Source of the DNA: Mesorhizobium_K sp040049215
GTDB taxonomy: Bacteria; Pseudomonadota; Alphaproteobacteria; Rhizobiales; Rhizobiaceae
DNA: 64,000 nt
Direction: 5' to 3'
Assembly (NCBI RefSeq): GCF_040049215.1
Contig: NZ_JBDZDN010000004.1
Coordinates: 124,001 to 188,000 of the forward strand
The position numbers and the translations under genes are program-made. Positions 43,977-52,533 of the stretch are shown here, one piece after another. Below the pieces are notes generated by a model. That model was not told the DNA's origin, did not search any database, and saw only the letters and a program-made list of their open reading frames with translations. The first letter of the stretch is position 1; the number at the start of each line of letters is the position of its first letter.

Positions 43977-44582
43977 ATGACCGACAAGGCCGAGAATCAG
44001 GATTCCGCCGCCCAGGCGCGGCGGCTTGCCGACGTCATCCGAGAGGTCAAGAACGCGGCCGCCGACCGCGACGACGTCGTCGTGGAACTGCGCGAGGCGA
44101 GCCGCACCAGGCTGGAACTCATGGCTGCGGAAGTCGCACCCCTCTTTGCCCAGGTGCCGACCGACATCGACCTTTTCGACTTCACCATCTCGTCGGGCCT
44201 GCAGCCGCGCCTCTGGATCGACGCGGTCAGCCATGTCGCCATGGCGCGCGACCGCCGGACCTACCGTTTCGTGAAGGACACGCGCGCCGGCCGCGTTGTG
44301 CTGGCGGAGGGCACGGCGATCAAGCCCGTGGCCGATCAGGTGGCGCGTTATGTCGCCGAACGGCTGATCGAGCGCGAGCGCATGATGGAGGGCGTCGCCG
44401 AGCCGGCCATACCCGGCCTGGAAAGGCGGGGGACGGAGGAGTCGACGGTGGTCCGGCGCGGCGGCTGGCCTGCGTTCCTGTCGGGGCTCGGCCTGGTCGC
44501 GGCGGGCGCGCTGGTCGGCCTCATCGCTTCCGCGATGGCGCTCTGGGACCGGCTGATTGCAGCCTTCGGGCCGACGCCCTGA
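43977..44582 (+). CDS. Hypothetical C-terminally anchored protein
   Basis: A 201-residue protein I do not recognise beyond a likely Rhizobiales-wide conservation. The first 155 residues are soluble and charged, and residues about 165-185 (F-L-S-G-L-G-L-V-A-A-G-A-L-V-G-L-I-A) form a single C-terminal membrane helix. I chose the ATG at 43977; a longer frame from 43911 would run through the leuA terminator and a possible CtrA box. It may be cell-cycle controlled if that box is functional. It converges with the metallophosphoesterase gene. Confidence 0.75.
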   Translation: MTDKAENQDSAAQARRLADVIREVKNAAADRDDVVVELREASRTRLELMAAEVAPLFAQVPTDIDLFDFTISSGLQPRLWIDAVSHVAMARDRRTYRFVKDTRAGRVVLAEGTAIKPVADQVARYVAERLIERERMMEGVAEPAIPGLERRGTEESTVVRRGGWPAFLSGLGLVAAGALVGLIASAMALWDRLIAAFGPTP

Positions 44583-44598
44583 CAGATTCGGCCGACGC

Positions 44599-45546
44599 CT
44601 AGCTCGACTGTCCGGCAGTGATCCACCCAGCGGCGTCAGGTTGCCCGAGAAGAACGCCGCGGGATAGTTCGCCGACCGGCAGGGTTGGGCCTGACAGGCC
44701 GCGGCGTGTCAGGTGCAATGACCATGCTTGCGGCTCGCCGGAGATTTCGAGCAGGTTCCATTGCGCCGCCGTATGCGCGCCGCCGACGGATTGTCCGCCG
44801 GCAGCGACGCCGACGACCGGCACGGTGTGCTTGCCCTTGCCGCCGATCCAGTAAAGCGTCGGCTCGTGCGAATGCCCGTGCAGGACGAGTTCGGCGCCGT
44901 GGCGCGAGATAGTCTTCTGAAAATTGCCGATGCCGAACAGCCGCTTGTGCTGGGCCACCGCCCCGCGAACCGGCGGATGGTGGATCATCACGATCCGGAA
45001 CAGGCCCTGTTTCGCGGCCTTGTCGAGCAGCGCGCCCAGCCGATGCGACTGGTCCTCTCGAAAAAATCCGTTCGCCATGAAGGGGGCCGTGGCGCGTGCC
45101 GAGGAAACGCCGATGAGCGCCACATTGTCCCTTATCCGCATATAGGGGAATGCGTGGCGGTCGGCCGGCGCGTTCTGGCCGTCGCCGGTCATCCAGGCAC
45201 CCCACCAGCGGCAGGCCTTGTCGAAGGCGCCGGGCACATAGGCGTCGTGATTTCCTGGAACGACCGACACGTCCTCGGCAGGTCCCAGCGTCTCCAGCCA
45301 CAGCTTCGCAAACTCGATCTCGCCGTCGAGAGCCAGGTTGACGAGGTCGCCGGTGACGGCGAGGTGGTCGACGCCGGCCGCCTTGATGTCGTCCGTGATC
45401 GAGCCGAGCACGCCGTCATGCATGATATGGCGGCGGTTGCGCTGCCAGTTGACGTAGCCGACCATGCGCTTGGACGCGAGGTCCCGATAGGTTACATCGG
45501 GCAAAGGACCGAGATGGACGTCGGAAATATGGGCGAGCCTGAACAT
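44599..45546 (-). CDS. Calcineurin-like metallophosphoesterase
   Basis: A 315-residue binuclear metal phosphoesterase. All five expected metal motifs are visible: D-V-H near residue 9 (I-S-D-V-H-L-G), G-D in V-T-G-D-L-V-N, G-N-H-D in V-P-G-N-H-D-A, H in M-I-H-H-P-P, and G-H-S-H in L-H-G-H-S-H-E-P. No signal peptide, so it is cytosolic; the substrate (cyclic nucleotide, phospholipid or phosphoprotein) is not known. The ATG at 45546 gives M-F-R-L-A-H-I-S-D, the usual family start. It is divergent from the Nudix gene 50 bases away. Confidence 0.9.
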   Translation of the reverse strand: MFRLAHISDVHLGPLPDVTYRDLASKRMVGYVNWQRNRRHIMHDGVLGSITDDIKAAGVDHLAVTGDLVNLALDGEIEFAKLWLETLGPAEDVSVVPGNHDAYVPGAFDKACRWWGAWMTGDGQNAPADRHAFPYMRIRDNVALIGVSSARATAPFMANGFFREDQSHRLGALLDKAAKQGLFRIVMIHHPPVRGAVAQHKRLFGIGNFQKTISRHGAELVLHGHSHEPTLYWIGGKGKHTVPVVGVAAGGQSVGGAHTAAQWNLLEISGEPQAWSLHLTRRGLSGPTLPVGELSRGVLLGQPDAAGWITAGQSS

Positions 45547-45596
45547 CAGGCCTTTGTAGGATACGCGGCAAGCGCTTTCCACCCGGAGAGCGCCGC

Positions 45597-46094
45597 GTGA
45601 GGCAATCCGACGACGACCGATTTCGTCAGACGAACTGGCCCGGCCTGCGCGCCAGACTTTTTCACCTCTATTTCCGGCTGAAACGCCCGATGACTTTCGG
45701 CGTGCGCGGGCTGGTGCATGATGCCGATCAAAATTCCGTGTTCCTCATCCGGCACACCTACGTGCCTGGGTGGCAATTGCCCGGCGGGGGCGTGGAGGTC
45801 GGCGAAACGGCGATCGAGGCGCTCGAGCGCGAGTTGCTGGAGGAAGGCTGCATAGAGATTTCCGGATCTCCGGTGCTGAAATCGATTCATTTCAATCGGC
45901 TCGCCAGCCGGCGCGACCATGTCGCGTTCTATCTGATCCAGAGCTATCGCCAAGCGGCGCCGAAACTGCCCGACCGGGAGATCGCGGCAGCAGGGTTCTT
46001 CCCGCTCGACCGGCTGCCGGAAGGAACGACGCCGGCCACCCACCGGCGCATCGCCGAAATCTTCGGCAACGCTCCGGTTTCGCCGGACTGGTAG
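45597..46094 (+). CDS. Nudix hydrolase
   Basis: A 165-residue pyrophosphohydrolase. The Nudix box is complete: a glycine-rich L-P-G-G-G-V-E start near residue 61, E-T in the middle and R-E-L-L-E-E-G at the end. The substrate is likely a nucleoside diphosphate derivative, but the sequence does not specify which one. The start is a GTG at 45597 with a ggaga ribosome site. It is convergent with the downstream GST gene, whose stop follows directly. Confidence 0.9.
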   Translation: MRQSDDDRFRQTNWPGLRARLFHLYFRLKRPMTFGVRGLVHDADQNSVFLIRHTYVPGWQLPGGGVEVGETAIEALERELLEEGCIEISGSPVLKSIHFNRLASRRDHVAFYLIQSYRQAAPKLPDREIAAAGFFPLDRLPEGTTPATHRRIAEIFGNAPVSPDW

Positions 46095-47084
46095 TCAAGC
46101 CGCTTCTGCCAGCCGCGCACGGTTATGCGGCGCCGAATAGTCGATCTCGGGTCCGAGCGGCACGATGCGCGTCGGATTGATCGTCGCGTGGCTGCCATAA
46201 TAATGCGACTTGATGTGGTGCAGATTGACCGTCTCGGATACGCCCGGCACCTGGTAGAGGTCGCGCAGGTAGTTCGACAGGTTGGGGCAGTCGGCGATCC
46301 GCTTCAGATTGCATTTGAAGTGCCCGACATAGACGGGATCGAAGCGTGCCAGCGTCGTGAACAGCCGCCAGTCGGCCTCGGTGAGGCGATCCCCGACGAG
46401 ATAACGCTGCGTTGACAGGCGCTCTTCGATCTGGCCGAGGGCGGCGAAGAGCTGCCTGAACGCCGCCTCATAGGCTTCCTGGGTCGTCGCGAAGCCAGCC
46501 CGATAGACGCCGTTGTTGATCGCGGGGTAGACGAGCGCGTTGACCCGGTCGATTTCGCCGCGCAGAGGCTCGGGATAGAAGTCGAGCGATGCATCTCCCC
46601 ATGCGTCGAAGGCCGAGTTCAGCATGCGGATGATCTCGGACGACTCGTTGGAGACGATCGTCTCTTCCTTCCTGTCCCACAAAACCGGCACGGTCACCCG
46701 ACCCGTGTAGGCGGGATCGGCCTTGGTGTAGATCTGGTGCAGGAAATCGAGGCCGTACAGCGTGTCGCCGGTGGCGCCGTCCTCCACAAGAAACGTCCAG
46801 CCGTCCTTGCCCATGTAATGATGCACGATCGAGACCGAGATGATATCCTTGAGCTTCTTCAGCTTGCGGAAGATCAGCGTCCGGTGCGCCCACGGGCAGG
46901 CGAGCGAGACATAGAGATGATAGCGGCCCGGCTCGGCCTTGAAGCCGCGTTTGCGCCCTTCCGCCGGCCTCCCGTCGGCGGTGACCCAGTCGCGCCATTT
47001 GGCATCCTGTCGCACGAACGCCCCGCCGGAGTCTTTCGTGTCGTACCAGCGGTCGACCCATTTGCCTTCGACCAGGAGTCCCAT
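46095..47084 (-). CDS. Glutathionyl-hydroquinone reductase, YqjG/ECM4 type
   Basis: A 329-residue xi-class glutathione transferase that reduces glutathionyl-hydroquinones. The catalytic cysteine is C63 in A-C-P-W-A-H-R, exactly the position known for E. coli YqjG, and the C-terminal xi-class block with Y-L-R-D-L-Y-Q-V-P-G and the H-Y-Y-G-S-H tail region is present. It lies between the Nudix and GNAT genes with no evident operon partner. It probably helps in quinone or xenobiotic turnover. Confidence 0.93.
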   Translation of the reverse strand: MGLLVEGKWVDRWYDTKDSGGAFVRQDAKWRDWVTADGRPAEGRKRGFKAEPGRYHLYVSLACPWAHRTLIFRKLKKLKDIISVSIVHHYMGKDGWTFLVEDGATGDTLYGLDFLHQIYTKADPAYTGRVTVPVLWDRKEETIVSNESSEIIRMLNSAFDAWGDASLDFYPEPLRGEIDRVNALVYPAINNGVYRAGFATTQEAYEAAFRQLFAALGQIEERLSTQRYLVGDRLTEADWRLFTTLARFDPVYVGHFKCNLKRIADCPNLSNYLRDLYQVPGVSETVNLHHIKSHYYGSHATINPTRIVPLGPEIDYSAPHNRARLAEAA

Positions 47085-47354
47085 GGCCTGTCCTTCCTTG
47101 CTTGCCGGCCACTATCTAGTGCGGCGCGCCTGAAGCCGACAGGTGCATTGTTTGTGACTATCCGTCTCCGAAACGCATTACCCCGTATCGCGCGAAATTG
47201 GCTGAAAGCCGTAGACGCGCTGCCGAAATGATGTTAGCGGGCGCGCCATGCTCATGATCCGGATCACCCGACGACGAATGGAAGCCCGCGCCTGACGGCG
47301 CCGATGGCCCGCCGCGCCTTCGCGGCACTCCTTCCTCTTCGACCGGACGAGACC

Positions 47355-47891
47355 ATGAACCCCGCCGACGTGACATATCTGCCGGAAACGCCGGCGCATG
47401 ACGCCGAAATCGAACACATCAATGAAGAAGCCTTCGGTCCGGGACGCTTCGCGCGCGCGGCCTACAAGATCCGCGAGGGCGGCCCGCACGAGCGGGAGTT
47501 GTCCTTCGTCGCTGTCCATAGGGGCTGCGTGATCGCCTCGGTGCGCATGACCCGCATCGCCGCCGGCGAAGGCCGCGCCCTGCTGCTCGGGCCGCTGGCC
47601 GTGCGTCCCGCCTTCAAGAATCTCGGCATCGGCCGCCGGCTTGTCGCCGTCGCGCTGGAGGCCGCTGAAAAGGCCGGCGCCGCTGCCGTGATTCTCGTCG
47701 GCGACGAAGCCTACTACGGCCCACTTGGCTTCGTGCGGGTCCCGCGGGGTCAGGTCTCGATGCCGCGGCCGGTCGATCTCGACCGCATCTTGGCGGTGGA
47801 GATCGAACCCGGCGCCGTCGCGCGCTTCAAAGGCGAGGTCTGCCATGCCGATCACGCGAAGGTCCTGGACGGAGGCCTGGTCCAGCCATAG
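47355..47891 (+). CDS. GNAT family N-acetyltransferase, YhbS-like
   Basis: A 178-residue acetyltransferase. The acetyl-CoA loop reads F-K-N-L-G-I-G-R-R-L near residue 90 (R/Q-x-x-G-x-G type), preceded by L-L-G-P-L-A-V and followed by a Y-Y-G-P-L-G-F block typical of the YhbS group. The substrate is unknown. I chose the ATG at 47355 (M-N-P-A-D-V); an upstream start at 47304 would add a basic segment not seen in the family. It lies 106 bases before the HugZ-like gene on the same strand. Confidence 0.87.
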   Translation: MNPADVTYLPETPAHDAEIEHINEEAFGPGRFARAAYKIREGGPHERELSFVAVHRGCVIASVRMTRIAAGEGRALLLGPLAVRPAFKNLGIGRRLVAVALEAAEKAGAAAVILVGDEAYYGPLGFVRVPRGQVSMPRPVDLDRILAVEIEPGAVARFKGEVCHADHAKVLDGGLVQP

Positions 47892-47997
47892 CTCGGAAAA
47901 CGCGTTGCTTGCCGCATCGACACGCGCCACATTGGCTCTTGTACCGCGGAGCGGGTCACGCAATACTGGAGCATCAACATCCACTTTGGCGCGGAAC

Positions 47998-48771
47998 ATG
48001 GACGACAAGCCCAAGGACGTGATCCGCGAAACGGACGCCGAGGCGATCAGGCTCGCAAAGACGCTGATGCGCACGGCCCGTTTCGGCGCTCTCGCGGTCA
48101 TCGAGCCAGGCACCGGCGCGCCGCTGGCAAGCCGGGTCGGCGTTGCGACGGACGCCGACGGCACTCCCCTGATCCTCGTTTCGCAACTCTCGGCCCATAC
48201 AAAGTCGATCCTCGCCGACCCCCGCTGCTCGCTGCTGGTCGGCGAACCCGGAAAGGGCGATCCCCTCGCCCATTCGCGCGTCACGCTGGTCTGCCATGCC
48301 GCCAAGCTCGAACCAGGAACGCCCGAGCGCGCCCGCGCCGAGCGGCGCTACCTCAACCGCAATCCCAAGGCCAAGCTTTATGTCGGCCTTGGCGACTTCT
48401 CCTTTTTCCGGTTGGAGGTCGAGCGGGCCAGCCTGAACGGCGGCTTCGGCAAGGCTTATCTGCTGACCCGCGAGGACCTCATCCTCGGCGGCGCCGTTGT
48501 CGATGAACTCGCCGCATCCGAGCAACGGGCGGTGGACCACATGAACGACGATCATCTCGATTCGATCGCCAATTACGCGCGCTATTTCGCGAAGGCAGAC
48601 GGCGGCGGCTGGGTGATGACCGGCATTGACGCCGACGGCTTCGATCTTGTGGCCGGCGATGAGTCGCGGCGGGTGTTTTTCCCGTCGCCGCTGAACGATG
48701 CAAGCGAAATGCGCATGGTGTTGGTCGACATGGCGAAGGAGGCACGTGCGGCTCTCGAGGCACAAACGTAA
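47998..48771 (+). CDS. HugZ-like haem/FMN-binding split-barrel protein
   Basis: A 257-residue protein of the pyridoxamine-5'-phosphate-oxidase-like split-barrel group. The first 160 residues form the barrel (R-T-A-R-F-G-A-L-A-V near 26, S-Q-L-S-A-H-T near 66), and the C-terminal H-M-N-D-D-H-L-D-S-I near residue 181 marks the DUF2470 domain that binds haem in HugZ-type oxygenases. It may degrade haem to release iron. No iron regulator or haem importer gene is adjacent, so the role is inferred only from the domain pair. Confidence 0.88.
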   Translation: MDDKPKDVIRETDAEAIRLAKTLMRTARFGALAVIEPGTGAPLASRVGVATDADGTPLILVSQLSAHTKSILADPRCSLLVGEPGKGDPLAHSRVTLVCHAAKLEPGTPERARAERRYLNRNPKAKLYVGLGDFSFFRLEVERASLNGGFGKAYLLTREDLILGGAVVDELAASEQRAVDHMNDDHLDSIANYARYFAKADGGGWVMTGIDADGFDLVAGDESRRVFFPSPLNDASEMRMVLVDMAKEARAALEAQT

Positions 48772-48800
48772 AGTTTCGCTCCTGCCGTGCATTTTGGCGT

Positions 48801-48838
48801 CTTGAGATTCAAGAGCATTACACTAGGTTGCATATAGT
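48801..48838. promoter_or_regulatory. Inverted repeats upstream of the NolR-like gene
   Basis: Two small palindromes lie side by side: cttga-gat-tcaag (48801-48813) and acta-N9-tagt (48822-48838). Such sites in front of an ArsR-type repressor gene are good candidates for autoregulatory operators. Confidence 0.45.
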
Positions 48839-48932
48839 TGAGGAGCGACTCTGTCGTTTCCGACGAAAATCTGCCTTGAAATTCGGAAGTGCCGCCCTGG
48901 GCGTACGGACGAATACGACGCGTGGGGGAAGG

Positions 48933-49229
48933 ATGGTCTCGACGAAACTTCTGGACAATGCCGAAGCCGCGGCGGAATTCCTGACCCTAATAAGCAACGA
49001 AAAGCGGCTGGCCATATTGGCCCATCTGCTCCAGGGCGAAATGACGGTCGGGACAATCGCCGACAGGGTGTCGCTCAGCCAATCGGCACTGTCGCAGCAT
49101 CTCGCCAAGCTGCGCGGTCTCGATCTCGTGGAGACACGCCGCGACCGGCAGATGATCTATTATTCCTGCAATTCCGATGCCGTGAGAAGCGTGCTGCGCA
49201 CACTTGACGGCATCTTCGGCGGGGCATGA
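48933..49229 (+). CDS. ArsR family regulator, NolR-like
   Basis: A 98-residue winged-helix protein. The order A-E-F-L, N-E-K-R-L-A-I-L, E-M-T-V-G-T-I-A, V-S-L-S-Q-S-A-L-S-Q-H-L, T-R-R-D-R-Q-M-I-Y-Y-S closely follows NolR, the global regulator of nodulation and symbiosis genes in Sinorhizobium/Rhizobium. No cysteine pair for metal sensing is seen. I chose the ATG at 48933, preceded by gggggaagg, over a longer frame starting at 48828 that would run through the inverted repeats. It is likely a standalone regulator; the downstream copper genes have their own promoter. Confidence 0.88.
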   Translation: MVSTKLLDNAEAAAEFLTLISNEKRLAILAHLLQGEMTVGTIADRVSLSQSALSQHLAKLRGLDLVETRRDRQMIYYSCNSDAVRSVLRTLDGIFGGA

Positions 49230-49253
49230 CTCCGGCATATTTTTGCTGAAGCC

Positions 49254-49284
49254 TTGACCTTCCATTGGCTGGAACCCCTATCTC
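49254..49284 (+). promoter_or_regulatory. MerR/CueR-type promoter of the copper export genes
   Basis: A -35 element TTGACC (49254-49259) is separated by 19 bases from a -10-like TATCTC (49279-49284). The long spacer is characteristic of MerR-family promoters and contains ACCTTCC-N7-GGAA, close to the CueR/HmrR operator. It lies 28 bases before the chaperone ATG. No cueR/hmrR gene is in the window. Confidence 0.75.
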
Positions 49285-49311
49285 CGTGAAAATCGGAACA
49301 GGGACAGCAAA

Positions 49312-49539
49312 ATGAATATCGAACTGATAATCGACGGAATGCATTGTTCGGGCTGCGCCAACGCGGTGCGCCGGGCGCTGGCGGCCGTGCCCTCCGTGTC
49401 CGCGGTCACCGTCGATCTCGGCGCGGGCCGCGCCTCGGTCGAAGCGGAAGCCGGCATCGATCCGGCCAAACTCTTGTCGGCTGCCGAGGAAGCCGGCTAC
49501 GAAGCTCGCATCGGGGCCAACCCCGCAGACCAATCATGA
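49312..49539 (+). CDS. Heavy-metal-associated domain protein, copper chaperone
   Basis: A 75-residue HMA-domain protein with the metal-binding G-M-H-C-S-G-C motif near residues 9-15. Such small proteins carry Cu(I) to a P-type ATPase in the cytosol. The stop overlaps the copA start by four bases (ATGA), and a CueR-type promoter lies upstream, so it is the first gene of a copper-inducible operon. Function as CopZ-like chaperone is inferred from this context. Confidence 0.88.
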   Translation: MNIELIIDGMHCSGCANAVRRALAAVPSVSAVTVDLGAGRASVEAEAGIDPAKLLSAAEEAGYEARIGANPADQS

Positions 49540-51728
49540 GCCGCATCGCACTCGACATATCCGGCATGACCTGCGCCGCCTGCTCGGCGCGCGTGGCGAA
49601 GGCGCTGTCGCGCGTCGACGGCGTCGGGGACGCCGAGGTCAACCTGGCGCTCGAGCGCGCCAACATCGAGCTAAGCGGCGATGTCACCGTCGAAAGGCTC
49701 ATCGCGGCCGTCGAGAAGGCAGGCTATGGCGCAACGCTGCGCAGTTCCGACGAGGCCCGTCGGCGCGAGGCGGATACGCAACGCGAGGCCGCGCGGCTGG
49801 CCGAGGAACGGCAGACATTGCTGCGCTTCGCCGTTTCGGCGCTGCTGTCGCTTGCCTTGGTGGTCGGAACGCTGCCGATGATGGCCGGGACGGGGCATGC
49901 CTGGATCGGGCCGTGGACGCAGGCGGCTCTTGCCGCGGGCGTGATGCTTGTCTCGGGAACGCGCTTCTACGGCGAGGCGTTCAACGCGGTGCGCGGCGGC
50001 AGCGCCAATATGGCGGTGCTGGTATCGCTTGGCACGTCAGTGGCGTTTTTCGCATCGCTCATCGAGGTGATCCGGGGAAATACGCACGCTCATCTCTATT
50101 TCGAGGCGGCGGCAGTGGTGCTGACCCTCGTCATGCTCGGCAAGTATCTCGAAGCGCGCGCCAAGCGGGGTGCCGGCGCTGCCCTTGCGGCGTTGGGCAA
50201 GCTCCAGCCGGCGGAAGCCGAACTGATGACCGGCGGCAATGCACGAAAAGTGCCGGTCGAAACGCTGCGCAAGGGAGATGTCGTGCTGGTAAGACCTGGT
50301 GGTCGCTTCCCTTGCGACGGCATCATCGTCAGCGGCCGCTCCTCCGTCGACGAAGCGCTGGTGACCGGCGAGAGCCTGCCGGTCGAGCGCGGCGAAGGCG
50401 ATCCGGTGCTGACCGGAACCATCAATGGCGAGGCAGCCCTGGAAGTCCGTGTCACCAGGGTGGGCGACGACACCAGGCTTGCCCGCATGGCGCGGCTAGT
50501 CGAGGAAGCGCAGACGGGCAGCGCGCCGATCCAGCGCCTGGTCGACCGCATCTCCGCGATCTTCGTGCCGATCATCCTGGTCGTTGCGGCGGCGACTTTT
50601 CTCGTTTGGTGGCTGGCGCTTGGCGATCCGGCCGAAGGGCTTGCAGCCATGATCGCGGTCCTCGTCATCGCCTGCCCCTGCGCGCTCGGCCTGGCGACGC
50701 CGACGGCGCTTGTTGCAGGCACGGGATCGGCGGCGCGCGCCGGTATTCTGATCCGAGACATCGAAACCTTGGAACGCGCCGGCGAAATCGGCATCGTTGC
50801 CTTCGACAAGACCGGCACCCTGACGGCCGGCCGGCCGGTCGCAGCCTCGGCAATCGCACTCGACGGCGATGCGTCATCGATGCTTGCCCTCGCCGCCGCG
50901 GTAGAGGCCAAAAGCGAGCACCCCCTGGGCAAGGCGCTCGTCGGTTACGCGCGGGCAGAAGGCATCGCATTCGCCGACGCCAAGGAGGTACGAGCGATCT
51001 ACGGGCAGGGCCTGTCCGGGGTCGTCGGTATAGAGACGGTGGCGGTCGGCAACGAACGGCTGGCGAAGAGCCTTGGCGCGGGGGAAGCCGAGATTTTTTC
51101 GCTCACGCAGAAGCTTGGCGCCAACGGAACGCTCGTCTTCATCCTTGTCGCCGGCAAGCTTGTCGGAGGTCTGCGCTTCGCCGACCAACCCCGTCCCGAA
51201 GCAGCTGCCGCCATTGCCGATCTCCACGCCCGCGGGCTGCGGACAGCGATGCTGACCGGTGACAACGACGCTGCGGCCAAGACCATCGGCGACGCTGCTG
51301 GCGTGGACGATATCCGTGCGCAGCTTCAGCCAGAGGAGAAAGTTGCCGCGCTGAAGTCGCTTGCCGCGGAAGCGGACGCCGCCATTGCCTTCGTCGGTGA
51401 CGGCGTGAATGACGGCCCGGCGCTCGCAACGGCCCGGCTCGGCATCGCTCTTTCGTCCGGCACGGATGTGGCGCGGGAGGCCGCGCCCATCACGCTGATG
51501 CGGCCCGATCTGCGCCTCGTTTCCGCCGCGCTCGACATCGCTTCCAGGACGAAGCGCACGATCCGCCAGAATCTCGGCTGGGCCTTCGTCTACAATCTGG
51601 TCGGCATCCCGCTCGCGGCCTCAGGCATGCTGTCACCCGTGCTCGCAGGGGCGGCGATGGCGTTTTCCTCGGTCTCGGTGGTCGCCAACTCGCTGCTGCT
51701 GGCGCGCTGGAAGCCGAAAAAAGGCTGA
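49536..51728 (+). CDS. copA: Copper-exporting P1B-type ATPase
   Basis: Exports Cu(I) across the inner membrane. The 730-residue protein has one N-terminal HMA domain with G-M-T-C-A-A-C (C13, C16), eight predicted membrane helices, the transport motif C380-P-C382, the phosphorylation site in DKTGTLT with D424, T-G-E-S near residue 281, an H-P-L-G-K-A block and the hinge G-D-G-V-N-D. It overlaps the chaperone gene by four bases. The neighbour on the other side is a TrmH methylase that starts two bases after the stop but has no copper role. Confidence 0.95.
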   Translation: MSRIALDISGMTCAACSARVAKALSRVDGVGDAEVNLALERANIELSGDVTVERLIAAVEKAGYGATLRSSDEARRREADTQREAARLAEERQTLLRFAVSALLSLALVVGTLPMMAGTGHAWIGPWTQAALAAGVMLVSGTRFYGEAFNAVRGGSANMAVLVSLGTSVAFFASLIEVIRGNTHAHLYFEAAAVVLTLVMLGKYLEARAKRGAGAALAALGKLQPAEAELMTGGNARKVPVETLRKGDVVLVRPGGRFPCDGIIVSGRSSVDEALVTGESLPVERGEGDPVLTGTINGEAALEVRVTRVGDDTRLARMARLVEEAQTGSAPIQRLVDRISAIFVPIILVVAAATFLVWWLALGDPAEGLAAMIAVLVIACPCALGLATPTALVAGTGSAARAGILIRDIETLERAGEIGIVAFDKTGTLTAGRPVAASAIALDGDASSMLALAAAVEAKSEHPLGKALVGYARAEGIAFADAKEVRAIYGQGLSGVVGIETVAVGNERLAKSLGAGEAEIFSLTQKLGANGTLVFILVAGKLVGGLRFADQPRPEAAAAIADLHARGLRTAMLTGDNDAAAKTIGDAAGVDDIRAQLQPEEKVAALKSLAAEADAAIAFVGDGVNDGPALATARLGIALSSGTDVAREAAPITLMRPDLRLVSAALDIASRTKRTIRQNLGWAFVYNLVGIPLAASGMLSPVLAGAAMAFSSVSVVANSLLLARWKPKKG

Positions 51729-51730
51729 GC

Positions 51731-52531
51731 GTGGAAATCATCCGCATCGACGATCCGGCCGATCCACGCGTCGCGCCTTACCTTTCCATCCGCGAGCGCG
51801 ATCTCGCCGGCCGGCAGGGCCGGTTCATCGCCGAGGGCAAGGTCGTGCTCAACGTGCTTTTCCAGGCGGCACGCTTCGAGGCGGAATCGGTGCTTATCCT
51901 GGAGAACAGGCTTGTGGGCATCGCGGACACGTTGCGGCTCGCGCCACCTTCCATGCCGGTCTACTCGGCGTCGCAGGCTGTGATGGACGAGATCGCCGGC
52001 TTCCACATCCACCGCGGCATCCTCGCGGTTGGACGAAAGCGCGACGCCGACGATCCCGAAACGCTGATCGCTTTGCTGCCACCGCGCGCACTGGTAATCG
52101 TGCTGGTAGGGCTCTCCAACCACGACAATGTCGGCGCGATTTTCCGCAACGCCGCCGCCTTCGGCGCCGACGCGGTGCTGCTCGACGAAACGTGCTGCGA
52201 CCCGCTTTACCGCAAGGCGATCCGCGTGTCGGTCGGCGCTGCGCTGAAGGTCCCGTTCGCCGTTGCGGCCGACGCCGGCTCTATCGCCGCGCTTCTCGAC
52301 AGGGCGGGTTTCGGCCAGGTCGCGCTTTCACCCTCGGGCGCATCCGACATCCGCAATGCCTCGCGGCCGGACCGGCTGGCGCTCTATCTCGGCACGGAAG
52401 GCGACGGCCTGCCCGACGCTCTGTTGTCTCGGCTCCAAACCGTCCGGATCGGCATGGCGGAAGGCTTCGACAGCCTGAACGTCGCGGCCGCCTCGGCGAT
52501 CGCGCTGCATCACTTCACGTCAGGGAAATAG
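51731..52531 (+). CDS. TrmH/SpoU family RNA 2'-O-methyltransferase
   Basis: A 266-residue SAM-dependent RNA methylase with the SPOUT knot. Motif 1 is N-H-D-N-V-G-A-I-F-R-N near residue 131, motif 2 is L-G-T-E-G-D-G-L-P near 218, and motif 3 is S-L-N-V-A-A-A-S-A near 249; the N-terminal part looks like the small substrate-binding domain of 23S rRNA methylases. The target (tRNA or rRNA) is not decided. The start is a GTG at 51731, two bases after the copA stop. Confidence 0.92.
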   Translation: MEIIRIDDPADPRVAPYLSIRERDLAGRQGRFIAEGKVVLNVLFQAARFEAESVLILENRLVGIADTLRLAPPSMPVYSASQAVMDEIAGFHIHRGILAVGRKRDADDPETLIALLPPRALVIVLVGLSNHDNVGAIFRNAAAFGADAVLLDETCCDPLYRKAIRVSVGAALKVPFAVAADAGSIAALLDRAGFGQVALSPSGASDIRNASRPDRLALYLGTEGDGLPDALLSRLQTVRIGMAEGFDSLNVAAASAIALHHFTSGK

Positions 52532-52533
52532 GG

